DNA of 64,000 bases from assembly GCA_002900995.3 (NCBI GenBank), contig CM035312.1, positions 1,753,833 to 1,817,832 of the forward strand. Direction: 5' to 3'. The notes below the pieces were generated by a model. That model was not told the DNA's origin and searched no databases. It was given only the letters and a program-made list of their open reading frames with translations. Positions 12,761 to 28,744 of the stretch are shown in pieces (position 1 is the first letter of the stretch; every line of letters starts with the position of its first letter). Position numbers and translations under genes: made by a program. Source of the stretch: Ganoderma boninense. Its lineage: Eukaryota; Basidiomycota; Agaricomycetes; Polyporales; Polyporaceae.

Positions 12761-14124
12761 CTATACGTCGACGTACATCAATACCGGCTCGCCAACACCA
12801 TCGATTTCTGGGATAACGCATTTCAAGTCGAACGCCTTCGCCAGAACGATCTTGAATATCTTCTGTACATTGATCGACGCGGACGTCGAGCAGAAGATGA
12901 GTGAGGCATGCATCGCCTTCGCGAAACGCTTTGCCTGGAACTCTACGGTCAGAAGAGGATGGGGGAGCGGTCGCGTGCGGCAAGGTACGCACCTGCTTGG
13001 TGATCTCCTCTTGTTCATCTCTTGGAAATGTTGAGAACGTGTCGAACTTGGTGCCAATCAAGAAAGGGATTGCAGTCTATGGCAAGAGCATGATCAGTCA
13101 AGCAAGTTTTCAAGTCAACATGGCGCCGCTCCCAAGCTCAGAATATGCATAGATGGTGCTTGCGACGAAGTCACGAAGCTAAGAGCAGATGCATGTGCAA
13201 GAGGAGCAACGCCTCCGTGATATTCCATACTGGACTAGCTGCATTCTCCAACACCGCGATGTGGCTCGCCATCCCCCAAACTTCGGGAGAAACGGAGGGA
13301 TCTGGCGAAGGGACAGCGGAAACGCATATAACTTGTAACATGACAACGGGGTCATTCGCTCTTAAAACAGCGTACTGGACGCGCATAGTTGGCTGTAGCA
13401 GGAAGACTGACCTTGTTGAACCCCCTTGCTTGTCGATACCACTCCTTGACCGAATTCAACGTCGACTTCCGCGAGAGGTCAAACATAAAGAGGATCGCCA
13501 CCGCATCGTTGCACACCAGTGGCAACATGTTCACGAATTCCCGCTGCCCGCCTAGATCCCACAGCGAGAAGGTGATGGATGTCCGCCGCACTGAGATGGT
13601 CTTCTCCATAAAGTTGACGCCTGGACCCCGGGATCAACGGACATCCGCAGCAGGGGGGGTGGGGAGGAACAGTGCAAGGCCCAGCCAACAACACCAGGGT
13701 ATAGGGTTAGACGTGGACACAAGACCGCGACGATTTCATTCATAGCAAGGCGTGAAGTCAAACCAGATCGTGCGAGGGAAATGGGATATGGAGGTGAAGA
13801 GGTTGCGGGAGGAAACGTTAGACAAACAGAGAATGCATGCACAAGAAGCAGCGAGCACGAACCTAACGTCTGGATATAGTCCTCATCAAAGTGCCCCTCA
13901 ACATATTTCACCATGAGACTTGTCTTTCCAATCTGCGAGTCTCCCAGCATGCCAACTTTGATAACGACGCTGATTACGAGCAGCAGCAGGTCAACCGTTT
14001 GCATGCATCTAGACAATGAACAGGCGTACCTGTTCTGCTCAGCACCATTCTCGCCGTTCGCTCGTGAGGTGCTAGGGACCGCGTTTGAGGATGTTGGAGA
14101 AGTTGCTGAGGCGGACGCAGACAT
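12761..14124 (-). CDS. spg1: Spg1/Tem1-type septation Ras-like GTPase
   Basis: This is the switch GTPase that activates the septation initiation (mitotic exit) kinase cascade at spindle poles. Exons: 14030-14124, 13863-13969, 13412-13620, 12993-13076, 12761-12934, giving 222 residues. After a Ser-rich N-terminus of about 30 residues come the P-loop GDSQIGKTSL, the family-typical YVEGHFDEDYIQTLGVNFMEK, WDLGGQREFVNMLP in place of the usual DTAGQE, FDLSRKSTLNSVKEWYRQ, and GTKFD as the guanine-specificity motif. WDLGGQ and TKFD are hallmarks of Spg1/Tem1 rather than Rab or Ras proteins. The protein has no C-terminal prenylation Cys and ends MYVDV. Intron 1 interrupts the codon just before the G-domain. 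The start Met opens a plausible 31-residue leader; no upstream Met lies in a convincing exon. Confidence 0.95.
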
Positions 14125-16782
14125 GTGCCAGAAGCAGATAGGGAAAGGGAAGAGGAAGAGGAAGAGCAGAGGAGAAGGGGAAGACCAACGAAAGAACGTG
14201 GACAACGAGTGCTTCCGATGCTCAGGCGACGGGGGGGAAGAGCTATGGACGCCTGCAGCCGGCCGGTGGATAGCGAGGACGACGAGCAGGAATCGGAGTC
14301 GGAGTGATGTCCAGAAGGGGAGGAAAAGGAAGAAGGAAACCAAAGGAAGGACGCGTTGGTGGATGCTCTGGGGGCGTGAGGGCGTGCAGGACGGAACAAG
14401 ACGGCCCACGGGCGGGAGCGTGTTGCGGGATGGACGCCAGCCAGGCAGAACAGCAACAGACACAACGCGCAGAACGTGAGCAAGATCCTCCGTCAAACAG
14501 CCTAGGCGCCCGCCCGACTCTCCAGCGCTCGTCGTTGGCTCGTCTTCGGGTTTCGGGTTTCGCTGTGCTTATCGTGCTGCACAGGACAATGGCAAGCGTG
14601 CTCGGGGTAAGTACAGGGAGGAAGGCAAAGTCGTCTTCTTCCAGCGGTAGCCGACCCATCTGACTATCTGACATCCTCGCTTACATGGACGTTCGAACAG
14701 GTCTTCTCCGATCTTCATGATCACGACGTCGACCGCCCGCGGTCGCTGTGCCCACTTCAGAGTCTTCAGGCCTTCAAGCTTCAGATCTCAGGTTTTCAAC
14801 TATGCAAAGGGTCATGGTTATCGCTACCGCTGGGATGTTTGAGTTATTTCTTTGGACAGGTTAGGCATCGATGTACATAAATACGCAGTAGCATCCCGCT
14901 GCAAGCCTGCAACCACCCTTGGGCCTTAATAGCGTACTACAATGGCAGTACTTAATGGGTTAGCCCATTGGGGGTGAACACGCCTCAGCCTGCAGGCAGG
15001 CCATGAGTTCTGATGGAGATCGCGGCTCGAGGCCGTTGTCCCAGTGACAGAACAAGCGAGTCGCTTACCCTCTAGCTTACATACGATTCCTGGGTAAAGG
15101 CTGGTGCCCTCCCTCGACATTGTACACCTTCAAGCGGATTTAAGAGAGTTGAGTTATAAGTTCGAGGACAAGTTAGGCAAGCTTAATTCTAGAGTTCGGA
15201 TCTTCAGATCTTTAGCTTCAGACCTTGGGCCGTGAAAACCCGTTGTTATCCTTTGTTTGTCTATGTTAGGATCCAAGGCCATTGCCAAACATACACAGTG
15301 CACGGCACAGCCCCACTGGTTCGGTGACTCGTCACCAACAGCCAAGGCAGACTCTATGTTCAAAATCCTGACAGACTCTTCGATATTAGCACGAAATTCG
15401 AACCCCGTCTCTCTGTTCTCAATGCACACAGATGGCGGTGTAATGGTCCCCTTCGTGCCCTCATCCCGCAAACAATGGCGTTTGATTTATTTCTCTACGA
15501 TCCTTGCCCACCCCCTCTGTCCAAGGCTAACCATCGTCTTAGGGAATGTCCGCAGCCAAACATATGACACTTATTGCAATCAGATTCTATCAAGGCTTCG
15601 TGGCTATTCGAGGATCTCGAAGCTTTGATGACGATGTAAGCTGTAGACTGCTGAGCGTTAACTGCGAACATGTTGACAGAATACTTATCTCATTTTGATC
15701 CCCGCCGTTCCGAGCCAGCTCTCCAACGGAATGTTGTAGAAAAGCTTTGCCCATTGACCTCGAATGGTCTATCATGACGTTTTCAACGTATGTCTTAGCA
15801 GATTTGACGACCCATCGTCTCATTTTCTTCGCAGGGATTTGGTGCACAGTATCATGCGCTTCAATACATTTTTGGACGTGGACGATCGACGTTGTCCATA
15901 ACCAGGACTTTTGAAAACAATTATTGTACCGCATGGTGAATATCAGGTCTTCTCTACTTCCAACAGGTATTCTGATCTCGAGCATATTCAGTCTATAAAT
16001 GATGTTGACTGGACCCCTCCTTGACTTGCAGGTTGTTCGCATCGCACAGCCCTAATTCAAGACCGTCTATTTTCATTCGTTGCACATAGACTCGACGCTC
16101 ACTCTAACAAATATAAGAACCTTGGTCGACACTCCTCATGGAAACATCGTCGGATCCTGTGGCCGAGGAACTGCGGGGGATCGTCGCTCCCCGCAGCAGA
16201 GTCCTAAACACCCTTCAACAGCCGATTTTGGGTTCATCAGCTTGCTTCCGCTCTCCTCAGTCCATTGTGATGTCAACGCGGGTCCGAGGGTGGTTCGGGC
16301 AGATGATCGGCGCATCCTCGGTCACCAAACCGCGCGGCCTTCATTCGCTAACGTTAGTCCAAGACAGTGATAATGGGAAATTTATCCACGGCGGCTGTGT
16401 CGCGACTCTACGGCAGCCCTCTATCGCAACCTACCTGCAAAATCTCGGGGTTTCGCCATCGTGCAACCTTTCTTCCTCCGCGCCCGCCGCGGTCACGAGC
16501 GGTAAGACGTATCCGAGTTCTTGCCGTGGCTTGGGCCGTAGCTGGTCGCCACCGTGGTGACGCAAGATCGCTAATGCCAACGTTATTCAAGCACACAGGC
16601 ACAATGGAGCTGATAGCCACGAATAGCTCACGGGGCACCGGTGTGCTGGACGCAACGTTCAGGTGCTACGGGATGCTCGGGTCTTTTGCGGAACATACGT
16701 GTGCTCTAACGGACGGCACAACATGTTAAAAGGAGCGGTACGACACGTCGAAACTACCTGCGCTGCGTCGCTATCGCCCACC
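14125..16782. other. Intergenic region upstream of GTPase and cellobiose dehydrogenase
   Basis: About 2.7 kb separates two divergently transcribed genes, so both promoters must lie here. The part nearest the GTPase (14125-14350) is purine-rich on the plus strand. Frames at 15590-16042 (-, 150 codons) and 16138-16560 (+, 140 codons) have no recognised motif, and I do not call them genes. I see no tRNA or tandem repeat. Confidence 0.5.
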
Positions 16783-19953
<3,171 letters not shown>

Positions 19954-21303
19954 GGCGCGGAGGCCCGCACAGAAGCTTGTTGCCAACCGGACAGGTCCAA
20001 AACAACAAGCTATTATCTTTGTTTCGGTGACGACGTTTCATAATTACTGGGAATACACGGATGGATATTGGAATGCTCGCGGCATTCACTGCTTTCGGGG
20101 TTTGAGAGCCACACCCTCGCACAGCTACAGGTACTCGGAGAGAACAAGGGTTTTGAACGGGCATTGCACGTTACAAGCCAGGCTTCCCACAGGCTACAGA
20201 ACCTTCACTAGGCCATATGCTGTCCTTCTGACATACGTCATGGCTGAAGGTGGTCACGGCGCCTCGCCCGTCCAGTTTTGAGTGTCTTGTTCGCATGTAC
20301 ACATCGAGGCTAGTGTAGCAACGTTGAGCGACTGGCTGGTATACGATAACCGTCTACCGCACCACACCACACCACACCACAGTGACCATATTGCGACAGG
20401 TTCGGCGGTGAGTATGCGCCTTCGAGGCGGTGACGAAGCAGAGCTGTCTATGAAAGACTAAGAAGGCATGGAGCTGGATCTGCTATACCCCAGAATGGAC
20501 ATCGTGTAACAAGGCGTCAGGGCTGACGGTGCCAGCATTGATCCACTCTCTGCGGCATTCCCAGTCGTGTCACAGCGACGACTCGCTGATTGGTGCTGGT
20601 GCGCGCCCGAGCCATCGAAGGCCAGCGGATGTGAGACGGCACGCTGAGATAAACGTGCTTCCATCCGTTCAATTGAATGGGGTGGCGGAGTCGGCATTTG
20701 TTGCAAGCGGGGACCATGCTTTGCCGCGTGTGTGCCATTTTGCAGGTGGTAAATTGGGTGGTTGTCTAGGAGGGACGTGAAGATCGAAGGGCAGCGATAA
20801 TCGGAGAGATGAAAGGGCTTGTACAGCTGCAGAGGGTCCTTGTAAGATCCAGCTAACCGCGCGACACCATTGTTGGACGTTAGACCCTGGTTGGGCAGAA
20901 ACTATTGTGAATAAATGCTGCGCCGTTGGACATCGGTAGATTGTTATCAAACTGATTGCGGGCGGCAGGGGGACGTATGGGAACCGAGACTCTCGGCCAC
21001 GACTCCTGGGGCGATGATGAGGCGGGGCAGGTGGAAAGACGGTCGCAGAACAGAGCCAGAGAAACTGACAGACTGAGAGGGGGATCTGAGGGAGGTGGTT
21101 GGAGGGAAGAGTGGCATATATCTGTTTTCTGTAGGTGGTCGAGGGCAGGAGGAGTTGGCAAGGGGCGGCGGCAAGCCCAAAGCGGCTAACGGCGTCAAAC
21201 AGCCAGGGTCGGACCTTTGCCTCGATCGACGTCCACCTCAACCTTTTCCAACTACGACCACGACAGTGTCGCCGACGACGACCCAGACGACCTTTCGCCA
21301 TCG
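19954..21303. other. Intergenic region with CCACA repeat
   Basis: This holds the 3' flank of cellobiose dehydrogenase and the upstream region of the FHA-RING gene. A short run of CCACA units is at about 20360-20382. I see no gene. The reading frame of the next gene extends upstream only to a stop at 21187-21189, so an extra 5' exon in 20800-21190 cannot be excluded. Confidence 0.5.
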
Positions 21304-23042
21304 ATGGACCCATTGACCATAGGGGATGCCTCCCCTGCCGCCCGCCAGTCCATCCTGGGCTCCTTCCTGCGTGGTAGACCTCGCGGCACCTCTCAGTCAC
21401 ACCCCTCTCCACCCCACCACGAACCCGCCACCCGAGACTCCCCCCCTCCGTTCTCCCCAGCTGCTGACCACACCTCAGGCCATCGCCGTCGCCCAGCTGC
21501 CGCCTCTTCGAATCTCCAGGCCTCGGTCTCTCAGTCAAATTCTACACCAGGCTTCTCCCAGATGCTCCGTAGGCGACGTTCGGCAGGCACCCTAGCCGCC
21601 ACTACCACCCCCCAGATCCCCGCCGTCGCTGTTGCACGCACCGTCACTGGGCCAGCAGCTTCAGGCTCCTCTGCAGCGTTTCACTCCGGCATAGGGCCGG
21701 CTCACCGCATTCGCCTCGTTCCTCATCTCGATTCGCGCCGGTCCCTCCGTTTCGAACCCATATCGCGCGATGTCAAGGAGGGCGACCCAGCGCTGCGCAT
21801 TGGGCGTTTTACAGACCGCTCGGGTATAGGGCTTGCCGCTGCGAATGCCACTTCCCAGAACAAGCTCGCTTTCAAGAGCAAAGTTGTCTCAAGGGCCCAC
21901 GCGGAGATCTGGGCCGAGCACGGAGGCAAGTTTTTCATCCGCGACACGAAGTCAAGCAGCGGTACCTTCCTCAACCATGTTCGACTATCCCCCGCGAACA
22001 ACGAGTCTCGTCCACACGAGCTCAGGGACGGCGATCTGCTGCAGCTTGGGGTGGATTATCAAGGTGGAACCGAGGATATTTACAAGTGCGTCAAGATCAA
22101 GGTAGAAGTGGGCAGAGAGTGGCAGAATCAGAGCAATCCGTTCAAGTACGTCTTGTCGTCGTTCTTTCCGTCCTGAACTGTGTCTGATTGTTCAACAGCG
22201 CAAATGCCTTGAAACAGCTCAAGGCGATAGCTATCCCAACAATTACCAGTTCAGGCAACGGCAAGAAGGTTGCCGCTAAATCTGCTCTCCCCGACTGTTG
22301 TATCTGTATGTGTAGGACTTGACTGGCGCTGATCTGCACTGAATGACCTTGCTCGTGTCTTCCAGGTTTGTTTGGTGTTACGATCCACCAAGCCCTTTTC
22401 ATCGCTCCTTGTTCTCACGCATTCCACTACAAGTGCATCCGTCCCCTCCTTGAGACACATCACCCTGCCTTCTCCTGCCCCCTTTGCCGGACATTTGCCG
22501 ATCTTGAGGAAGACGTCGAGGTAGAGATAGACCCGGAACTGGACGCGAAATCTATGGTCGATGGCGCAGCCTCATCTGTTATCGGTGTTGCAGCGACCGC
22601 TGTTGGTGACCGCCCGGACTCGGGCGACGCGAGTAGCCGGGAGCGAGAACGAGAGCGGGATGTAGGCGCAGAGACCGAGGTGGAACCTGACACGGGTGCC
22701 AGCCGACTGGGGTCAGCGCTTCGGGCGCGTCGCGCTGCACCTCCCCTGCCAAACGGGAACCACCTGCGAGGCGGCGACATGGCCGAGGACGTCGATGCCG
22801 AGATGGAGGATGTAGTGGTTCTTCCACCCCTACCCGAAAGTCAATCTGTCCTGGCGGTGGAGCAAGTGTGCGGCGATGGCGATCGGATGGATGTCCGGGA
22901 GAACTCCGCGTCACCCGTTCCTGGTCCAGCGCGAGCAAGCCCAGGAAGTTACCCGGATGGCGATGTGGAGGTGGAAAGTGGAGCAAGCGATGGTAGCGGG
23001 CACGCGGGTGACGCTGGCGTGCATGGCAAGCGCAAGCGGTGA
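21304..23042 (+). CDS. FHA-RING E3 ubiquitin ligase (Dma1/CHFR type)
   Basis: This is a probable ubiquitin ligase that reads phospho-Thr marks. Yeast Dma1/Dma2 and animal CHFR/RNF8 act in spindle and septation checkpoints. Exons: 21304-22145, 22199-22305, 22366-23042, giving 541 residues. The Pro/Ser-rich N-terminus (about 130 residues) is followed by an FHA domain with LRIGRF, VVSRAHAEIW and SSGTFLNHVRLS. Next is a RING-H2 finger: CCIC split by intron 2, then APCSHAFHYKCIRPLL and CPLCRTF. The acidic, low-complexity tail ends KRKR. The ATG at 21304 is the first in frame. A non-ATG codon or an upstream exon could add N-terminal residues, since the frame is open back to 21190. The Spg1-type GTPase, a component of the pathway that Dma1 restrains in fission yeast, lies 7 kb away. 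Confidence 0.85.
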
Positions 23043-23723
23043 CTTCGTCGCGGTCGTCGGTGAATTCCTTCATTTCCCCACATACTTCTCACTCCGCTGG
23101 TTCTCGGACCCGTGCACTCACCAGCCGTCCATCCGCTGACGGCAACCGGACATTGCGCACCATTTCCTCCTGCCTTACTGCCTCTCGCTGTTGATGTCGC
23201 ACGGACGCCGACCTCACTCGCGTCCTGCGCATGCCTTGCTTCCTTGGCATTTCTTACGCCCCCATGATGACCTTGGATCCCGTACAACTGCATTTGTGTG
23301 TATTGCCTTTGTATCGGAACGCCCTAGATCCTCCTCTGCTCTGTTCTTTTCTTCCTCTCGACGTGGATATCTGCATCACATGTTTTCCTGTTATTTTGCA
23401 CGAACTACATGATACAATACATTTATTGTACGAATATAATATCCCCCAGCACCCTATCTGTTACTTATTGTCTACTGCATGTCGTCGATGTTGAGTTCTT
23501 GTCAGCCGTCCGTCGACGGTGCAGCTCGAGAGTCGAGACGACGGTGCCAGGACCGGTCCGACCGGCTCATGATCGGGCGGAAATTGGACGGGCATGATTG
23601 GATCGGACGAATGCGGCCGAGGAAACCGGGGAGCGCTGACAGGCGCCTGCCGGATGCCACAGAACGGCTCAATCAAGTGCGCCGTCCCCGTTGTCCTCCG
23701 TCTCCTCCTCTCCGTCGACCACC
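23043..23723. other. Intergenic region
   Basis: This holds the 3' flank of the FHA-RING gene and the promoter of the succinate dehydrogenase subunit. The middle (about 23330-23480) is AT-richer than its surroundings. I see no gene or repeat. Confidence 0.5.
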
Positions 23724-24978
23724 ATGCAGTCCCTCGTCGCTCCCCGCTCCAGCGTCCTCAAGCACACTTTCCGTGGCTTTGCGTCCTCCGCGGCGCGGGC
23801 GCAGGCGACCCCGCTCCAGAAGCCGGCGTTGAACAAGGAGTTCAAGATCTATCGCTGGGTACGTCATGGCACTTGTCGCTCCTCCTTCCCCGCGTTGTGT
23901 CCAAGGAAGAGCTGATGGAGTTGGCGTTTCGAAGAACCCAGATGAGCCGTCGAAGAAGCCGACGTTGCAGTCGTACACTATCGACCTCAACCAGTGCGGT
24001 CCCATGGTCAGACCGTCCTGCCTCCTGTCTCGTTATATACCTTGCTCACGGGCACCCATCCTTATTTATGTGCAGATTCTCGACGCTCTCATCAAAATCA
24101 AGAACGAGATCGACCCTACTTTGACTTTCCGCCGCTCGTGCCGCGAGGGTATCTGCGGTTCATGCGCTATGAACATTAATGGTCAAAACACCCTCGCGTG
24201 CCTCTGCAGGATTGACAGAAATGCGAGCAAAGATACCAAGATCTACCCCCTTCCACATAGTAAGTCCACATGTCACCCAACTGTTAGTGCGTAGAGCTCT
24301 GAACGGTCACGTTGCGGTGTACAGTGTACATTGTTAAGGACCTCGTGCCCGACCTCACCCAATTCTACCAGCAATACAAGTCCATCGAGCCCTATCTTCT
24401 GAACGATAACCCGCCGGCAGACCGGGAGTTCTTGCAGTCACCGGAGGACAGGAAGAAGCTCGACGGGTGCGTGTTCAGTATCTCCCACCACTCACCTCTC
24501 CGCCAGCACGCATATATACTTTCTCCCCCTACGTCATTGCAACTTCCCCTCTCTCTGCCTGTTTCTAATGATTCGTGCGCGTTGCGTTCATGCTGACTTT
24601 GCGCATTCAGCATGTACGAGTGCATCCTCTGCGCATGCTGCTCGACCTCGTGCCCCAGCTACTGGTGGAACCAGGACGAGTACCTTGGGCCCGCAACGCT
24701 CATGGCCGCCTATCGCTGGATGGCGGACTCTCGGGTACGTCCGCGCTCCCTTTCCCTTCCCTGGCCCGCGAATTCCGTTATCAGCGCTCCGTGCGGGGCT
24801 AATGCGGGGGGCGTGGGGTAAACAGGACACGTATAAGGCGCACCGGATGGAGAAGATGCAGAACGAGCTCAGTCTGTACCGCTGCCACACGATCTTCAAC
24901 TGTGCGCGCACATGCCCCAAGGGCCTCAACCCCGCCGCGGCGATTGCAAAGATGAAGCTCGAGCTTGCCTCCGAGTGA
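23724..24978 (+). CDS. sdh2: Succinate dehydrogenase iron-sulfur subunit
   Basis: This is the iron-sulfur subunit of mitochondrial complex II, carrying electrons from the flavoprotein to ubiquinone. Exons: 23724-23858, 23935-24006, 24076-24259, 24325-24466, 24611-24734, 24826-24978, giving 269 residues. The N-terminus is a mitochondrial presequence rich in Arg and Ser ([20 protein letters not shown]). The [2Fe-2S] cluster ligands lie in [13 protein letters not shown] and the following TLAC. The [4Fe-4S] and [3Fe-4S] ligands lie in [16 protein letters not shown] and [14 protein letters not shown]. The His in CHTIFNC is the position where carboxin-resistant basidiomycete mutants carry Leu or another residue; here it is the wild-type His. 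Intron 4 (144 bp) is long for this locus. Confidence 0.97.
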
Positions 24979-26679
24979 TGGAGAGAGGGGGTCAAGAGCC
25001 GGCAGGCGGTGGGGGTGAGCGCCTTTTATATGAATATTGAATGCGGGGTCGGGCGTACTCACGGTCATTTCATTTGGCAAGGCTAGATTGTGCGACTGCG
25101 TGAGCGTGTCCTTTGGAGAATATAAATCTCAATTGTCCCCCGCATTGTGTTTATTTCATGGTATTCTGGACCGTCCTCCACCCCCAATCATGTTGGATGA
25201 AATTGATGGGAACGGAAGAACGAGATGGAAACGGGGTATTTCTTTTTTCCTGCAGTCTATGAAATGTCTCGACCGCCCCAGGTGTCTGTCCACGTCGTCG
25301 TAACTGATCCGGGGGAGCTTCACTGGTACGATGCCAGCTTGTACTCATAGCTTATGTTGCTCCCCTGTTTACGATTGGTCGGCGCAAGACGTAGAACAAA
25401 GGTGCATGCCAAAGCTTGTCTTGGGTGAGTCCGGTGTTCGTGGAATCTTAGTCGTAACGCGTTCTCACCGGGGTTGTCGTTGTAGGCAGCATCCGGTGAG
25501 CGTATCAGCAGCCATAGTTTGCACCATTTGCACGAATTACATGGAGGGACGTGATCGCGTCTCGTCGGTGCGTGGGGTCTCGCTTGTGCATAAACCCCCC
25601 TCGTTTTCTCACCTTCAGAGAGGAAGATCCGCTATCAAATCCTATCGGCCTTCGTGACTGGATGCGCGTCGTAGGCTTCTCACCCATTGTCGGGCCGCCT
25701 TGGACCCTGCGGACGCTCGAGGGCAGCGAGGCTCGCAAACTGAATTGGAGAAGCTCTGTCCCCCACATTCGAAGGGCCGGTTCCGCACGAACCATGGTAA
25801 GGTCCGGGCAAAGCAGGAAGGGCTATCCCAGCGCAGCACGCCCCTATACACTCGCGCGTAAACGTGGAGGAGGATTCCGAGAGTTTGTGCGATGGTACGA
25901 CAGTCGAACGTGACCTGTAGAAGACCAATATGCTGTGTTGCCACGGTCAGATGGGCAGGACACGAGGCCCCAGAACGCGCGACGGCGTGTCTAGCCAGCC
26001 GGATTTCCCCAATGGTATCAAGGTTGCGCCGTTCTGTGATGCAAGAAGTGCCAACGGCGTGTTCGGTCTCAGCGGCCAGAGCCAAATTCTGGTTCGTGCG
26101 TTCTCACAGGCGACATGCAATGAAAGAGAAGGATGCAGTTTGCCGACAGCGAGGTGCGCTCCCGTACGAAAATAACCTCGAGCTCTCTGCATTGACCGAC
26201 AGCCGTTGCAAAACCAGTCACCAGTCGAGTCTGTCGTCATCAGCGACTGGAAAGTCTCGGGTGCAGCTCCGCTCGCAGTGGATGTGGGGTTAATCCGCTA
26301 TGGAGGCGATGGATCACGCGATCGCGACGGCCGGCTAATAAGGACGAGTGTGTGGTGAGCGGTGGGCATGACAAACAGCTGAGCGGTGAGAGGGTGCTGA
26401 TTAATGTCACGTGCAGACTGCTGGGGTGACGGCTTTGCAGTGAAGCTGGAGCGAAGACCTTCACAGAGAGAACATGGCGTTAGGGTCCGGTACCTGCTGA
26501 CACGCACTCTCCCAACCTAATACGTCGAACCAGCCCGCTGGGACCATGCTTTCCACCCAGAGTTGCCGCCCCCTCCCCACTACAAATAGCAGCACGCCCA
26601 TTCGCATCCTCTTCGAGTTGGTCTCAGCCCTCACATCCACCTTCACCCCACTACCCCCACCCCGAAACCAAAGCTCAAA
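24979..26679. other. Intergenic region upstream of catalase
   Basis: About 1.7 kb with no convincing gene. Frames at 25551-25913 (+) and 25642-26085 (-) overlap each other on opposite strands and carry no recognised domain. The last 150 bp is C-rich, as expected for a fungal 5' leader. Confidence 0.5.
26580..26590 (+). promoter_or_regulatory. TATA-like element of the catalase gene
   Basis: The sequence CTACAAATAGC lies about 95 bp before the catalase start codon, in a pyrimidine-rich leader, at the usual position for a fungal TATA-like box. The assignment rests on position and similarity only. Confidence 0.35.
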
Positions 26680-28744
26680 ATGCCCTCTGCTCACGTCTTC
26701 AACACCAAAGACGGTGCCGTCTATACTACCTCTACCGGTGCCCCTGTCGCAAGGCCCTACGCCGCTGAGCGCATTGGGAAGGTTGGCCCTCTGTTGCTCC
26801 AAGGTTCGTCCCCTTCCCCCACGGCACTTTCCGGCTATTCCCCCAGCTTTGAAGCTGCACCGTGTGGCTTGCTGCGCTGTGTGGGTTGCAACCGGTGTTC
26901 AATAATTCTTCCCTTTCCCTGCAGACTTCCACCACATCGATCTCATTGCCCACTTCGATCGCGAGCGTATTCCGGGTGCGTCTCGTTCCCTCCAGTCCGT
27001 GCATATTATCTTGACGTTTGCTTTGGCCTCGATCGTGCTGTGCAGAACGTGTCGTCCATGCCAAGGGTGCCGGCGCCCATGGCGAATTTGAGGTCACACA
27101 CGACATCAGTGACTTGACCTGCGCCGCGCTCTTCAACAAGGTCGGCAAGAAGGCGCCGCTTACCATCCGTTTCTCCACCGTCGGTGGTGAGCTTGGTTCG
27201 GCGGACACTGCCCGTGACCCCCGTGGTACGTAGATTGTGGGCATTTTGTACGTCGTGTGTTGATGAAGCTTTGCAGGATTTGCTGTGAAGATCAGGACCG
27301 AGGAGGGCAACCTCGACTGGGTGTTCAACAACACGCCCGTCTTCTTCATTCGTGACCCCTCCAAGTTCCCCCACTTCATCCATACCCAGAAGCGTGACCC
27401 CCAGACTCACCTCAAGGATGCTGATATGTTCTGGGTGAGTTCTGAGGAGGTTTCTGGTCATAACCATGTTCTAACATGCGCATATAGGACTACCTCTCCC
27501 AAAATCCGGAGTCTATCCACCAGGTCATGACTCTGTTCTCGGATCGTGGAACTCCTGACGGCTTCCACAACATGCACGGCTACTCCGGCCACACCTTCAA
27601 GTTCGTGAACGCTGAGGGTAAATTCCACTACGTTCAGATTCATCTTCGCAAGGACGGCGGCTTCAAGACCCTCACTGACGCTCAGGCTGGCAAGCTGGCT
27701 GGCGAGAACCCCGACTATGGTATTCAGACCTTGTTCGAGGATATTGAGGCCGGCAAGTTCCCGTCGTGGACCGTTTATGTGGTACGTATCAGGATTCGTC
27801 TTTTTTCCTCGTGCCACCGCGTTGCTAAGTAATTGCGCAGCAAACTATGACGTCTGAGCAAGCCGAGAAGTTCCGCTACAATATCCTCGACCTGACTAAG
27901 GTCTGGCCACATGCGGACTACCCGCTCCGTCCCGTTGGAAAGATTACTCTGAACAAGAACGTCCAAAACTACTTCGCGGAGATCGAGCAGGTCGCCTTCT
28001 CGCCGTCGCATCTTGTCCATGGTATCGAGCCCTCTGCGGACCCTGTGCTCCAGTCGCGGCTCTTCTCCTACCCCGACACTCATCGGTACGTGTAGTTCGT
28101 ACTCATCGTCGTTCGTCGGCTCATTGCTCATTGCAGCCACCGTCTTGGCGTGAACTACACCCAGCTCCCTGTCAATGCGCCGCTTTCACCGGTCGCCAAC
28201 TTCCAGCGCGACGGTTTCATGGCCATCAACAACCAGGGTAACCGTCCGAACTACGAGAGCTCCATTCAGACCCTCTCGTACAAGCCCAAAGTGTACCAGA
28301 GCGTCGAGCACGAGGTGTTCCTTGGCACTGCTCAGGCGGACCTCAGCGAGATGACTGAACGTATGTGTTACAAAGCTTTATCCTACCCGTGCGAGCGCTG
28401 ACGGATCCCTCGGCTGCAGTCGACTTTGAGCAGCCTCGTGCGCTCTGGCAGAAGGTGTTCAGCGACGTCGACCGTGAGCACTTCGTGGGTAACGTGGCCG
28501 GTCACATGAAGAATGCGAAGAGTGCCGAGGTGAAGGCTAGGCAGCGTACGTCTCGTGTCTGCAACCTTTCTCGACCTCCTGACTGATCAGGCGTCATGGC
28601 TTTGGGCTTCTAGTCTCGGTGTTCGCTGCCGTGGACCAGTCGATCGCAGACCGCATTGCCCAGGCGATTGGCGTGCCGACCGTGAAGCCTCTCCAGGTTA
28701 AGCCTGCGTCGGAGGCAATCCGCTTCAAGTACTCTGCTGTATAA
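26680..28744 (+). CDS. Haem catalase (small-subunit, clade 3 type)
   Basis: This enzyme disproportionates hydrogen peroxide. Exons: 26680-26803, 26925-26975, 27046-27225, 27277-27434, 27488-27781, 27841-28085, 28137-28360, 28420-28545, 28614-28744, giving 510 residues. The distal active-site His is in [12 protein letters not shown], the Asn in VFNNTPVFF, and the proximal haem-ligand Tyr in RLFSYPDTH. The length and the absence of a C-terminal flavodoxin-like domain mark a small-subunit enzyme. There is no signal peptide. The C-terminus is FKYSAV, not a canonical SKL-type peroxisomal signal, so location is uncertain. The start follows a pyrimidine-rich leader with AAAATG context. Confidence 0.96.

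Noticed and set aside
13694..13708. Telomere-like AGGGTATAGGGTTAG
   Set aside because: It is an isolated partial match inside an intron of the GTPase gene, with no array.
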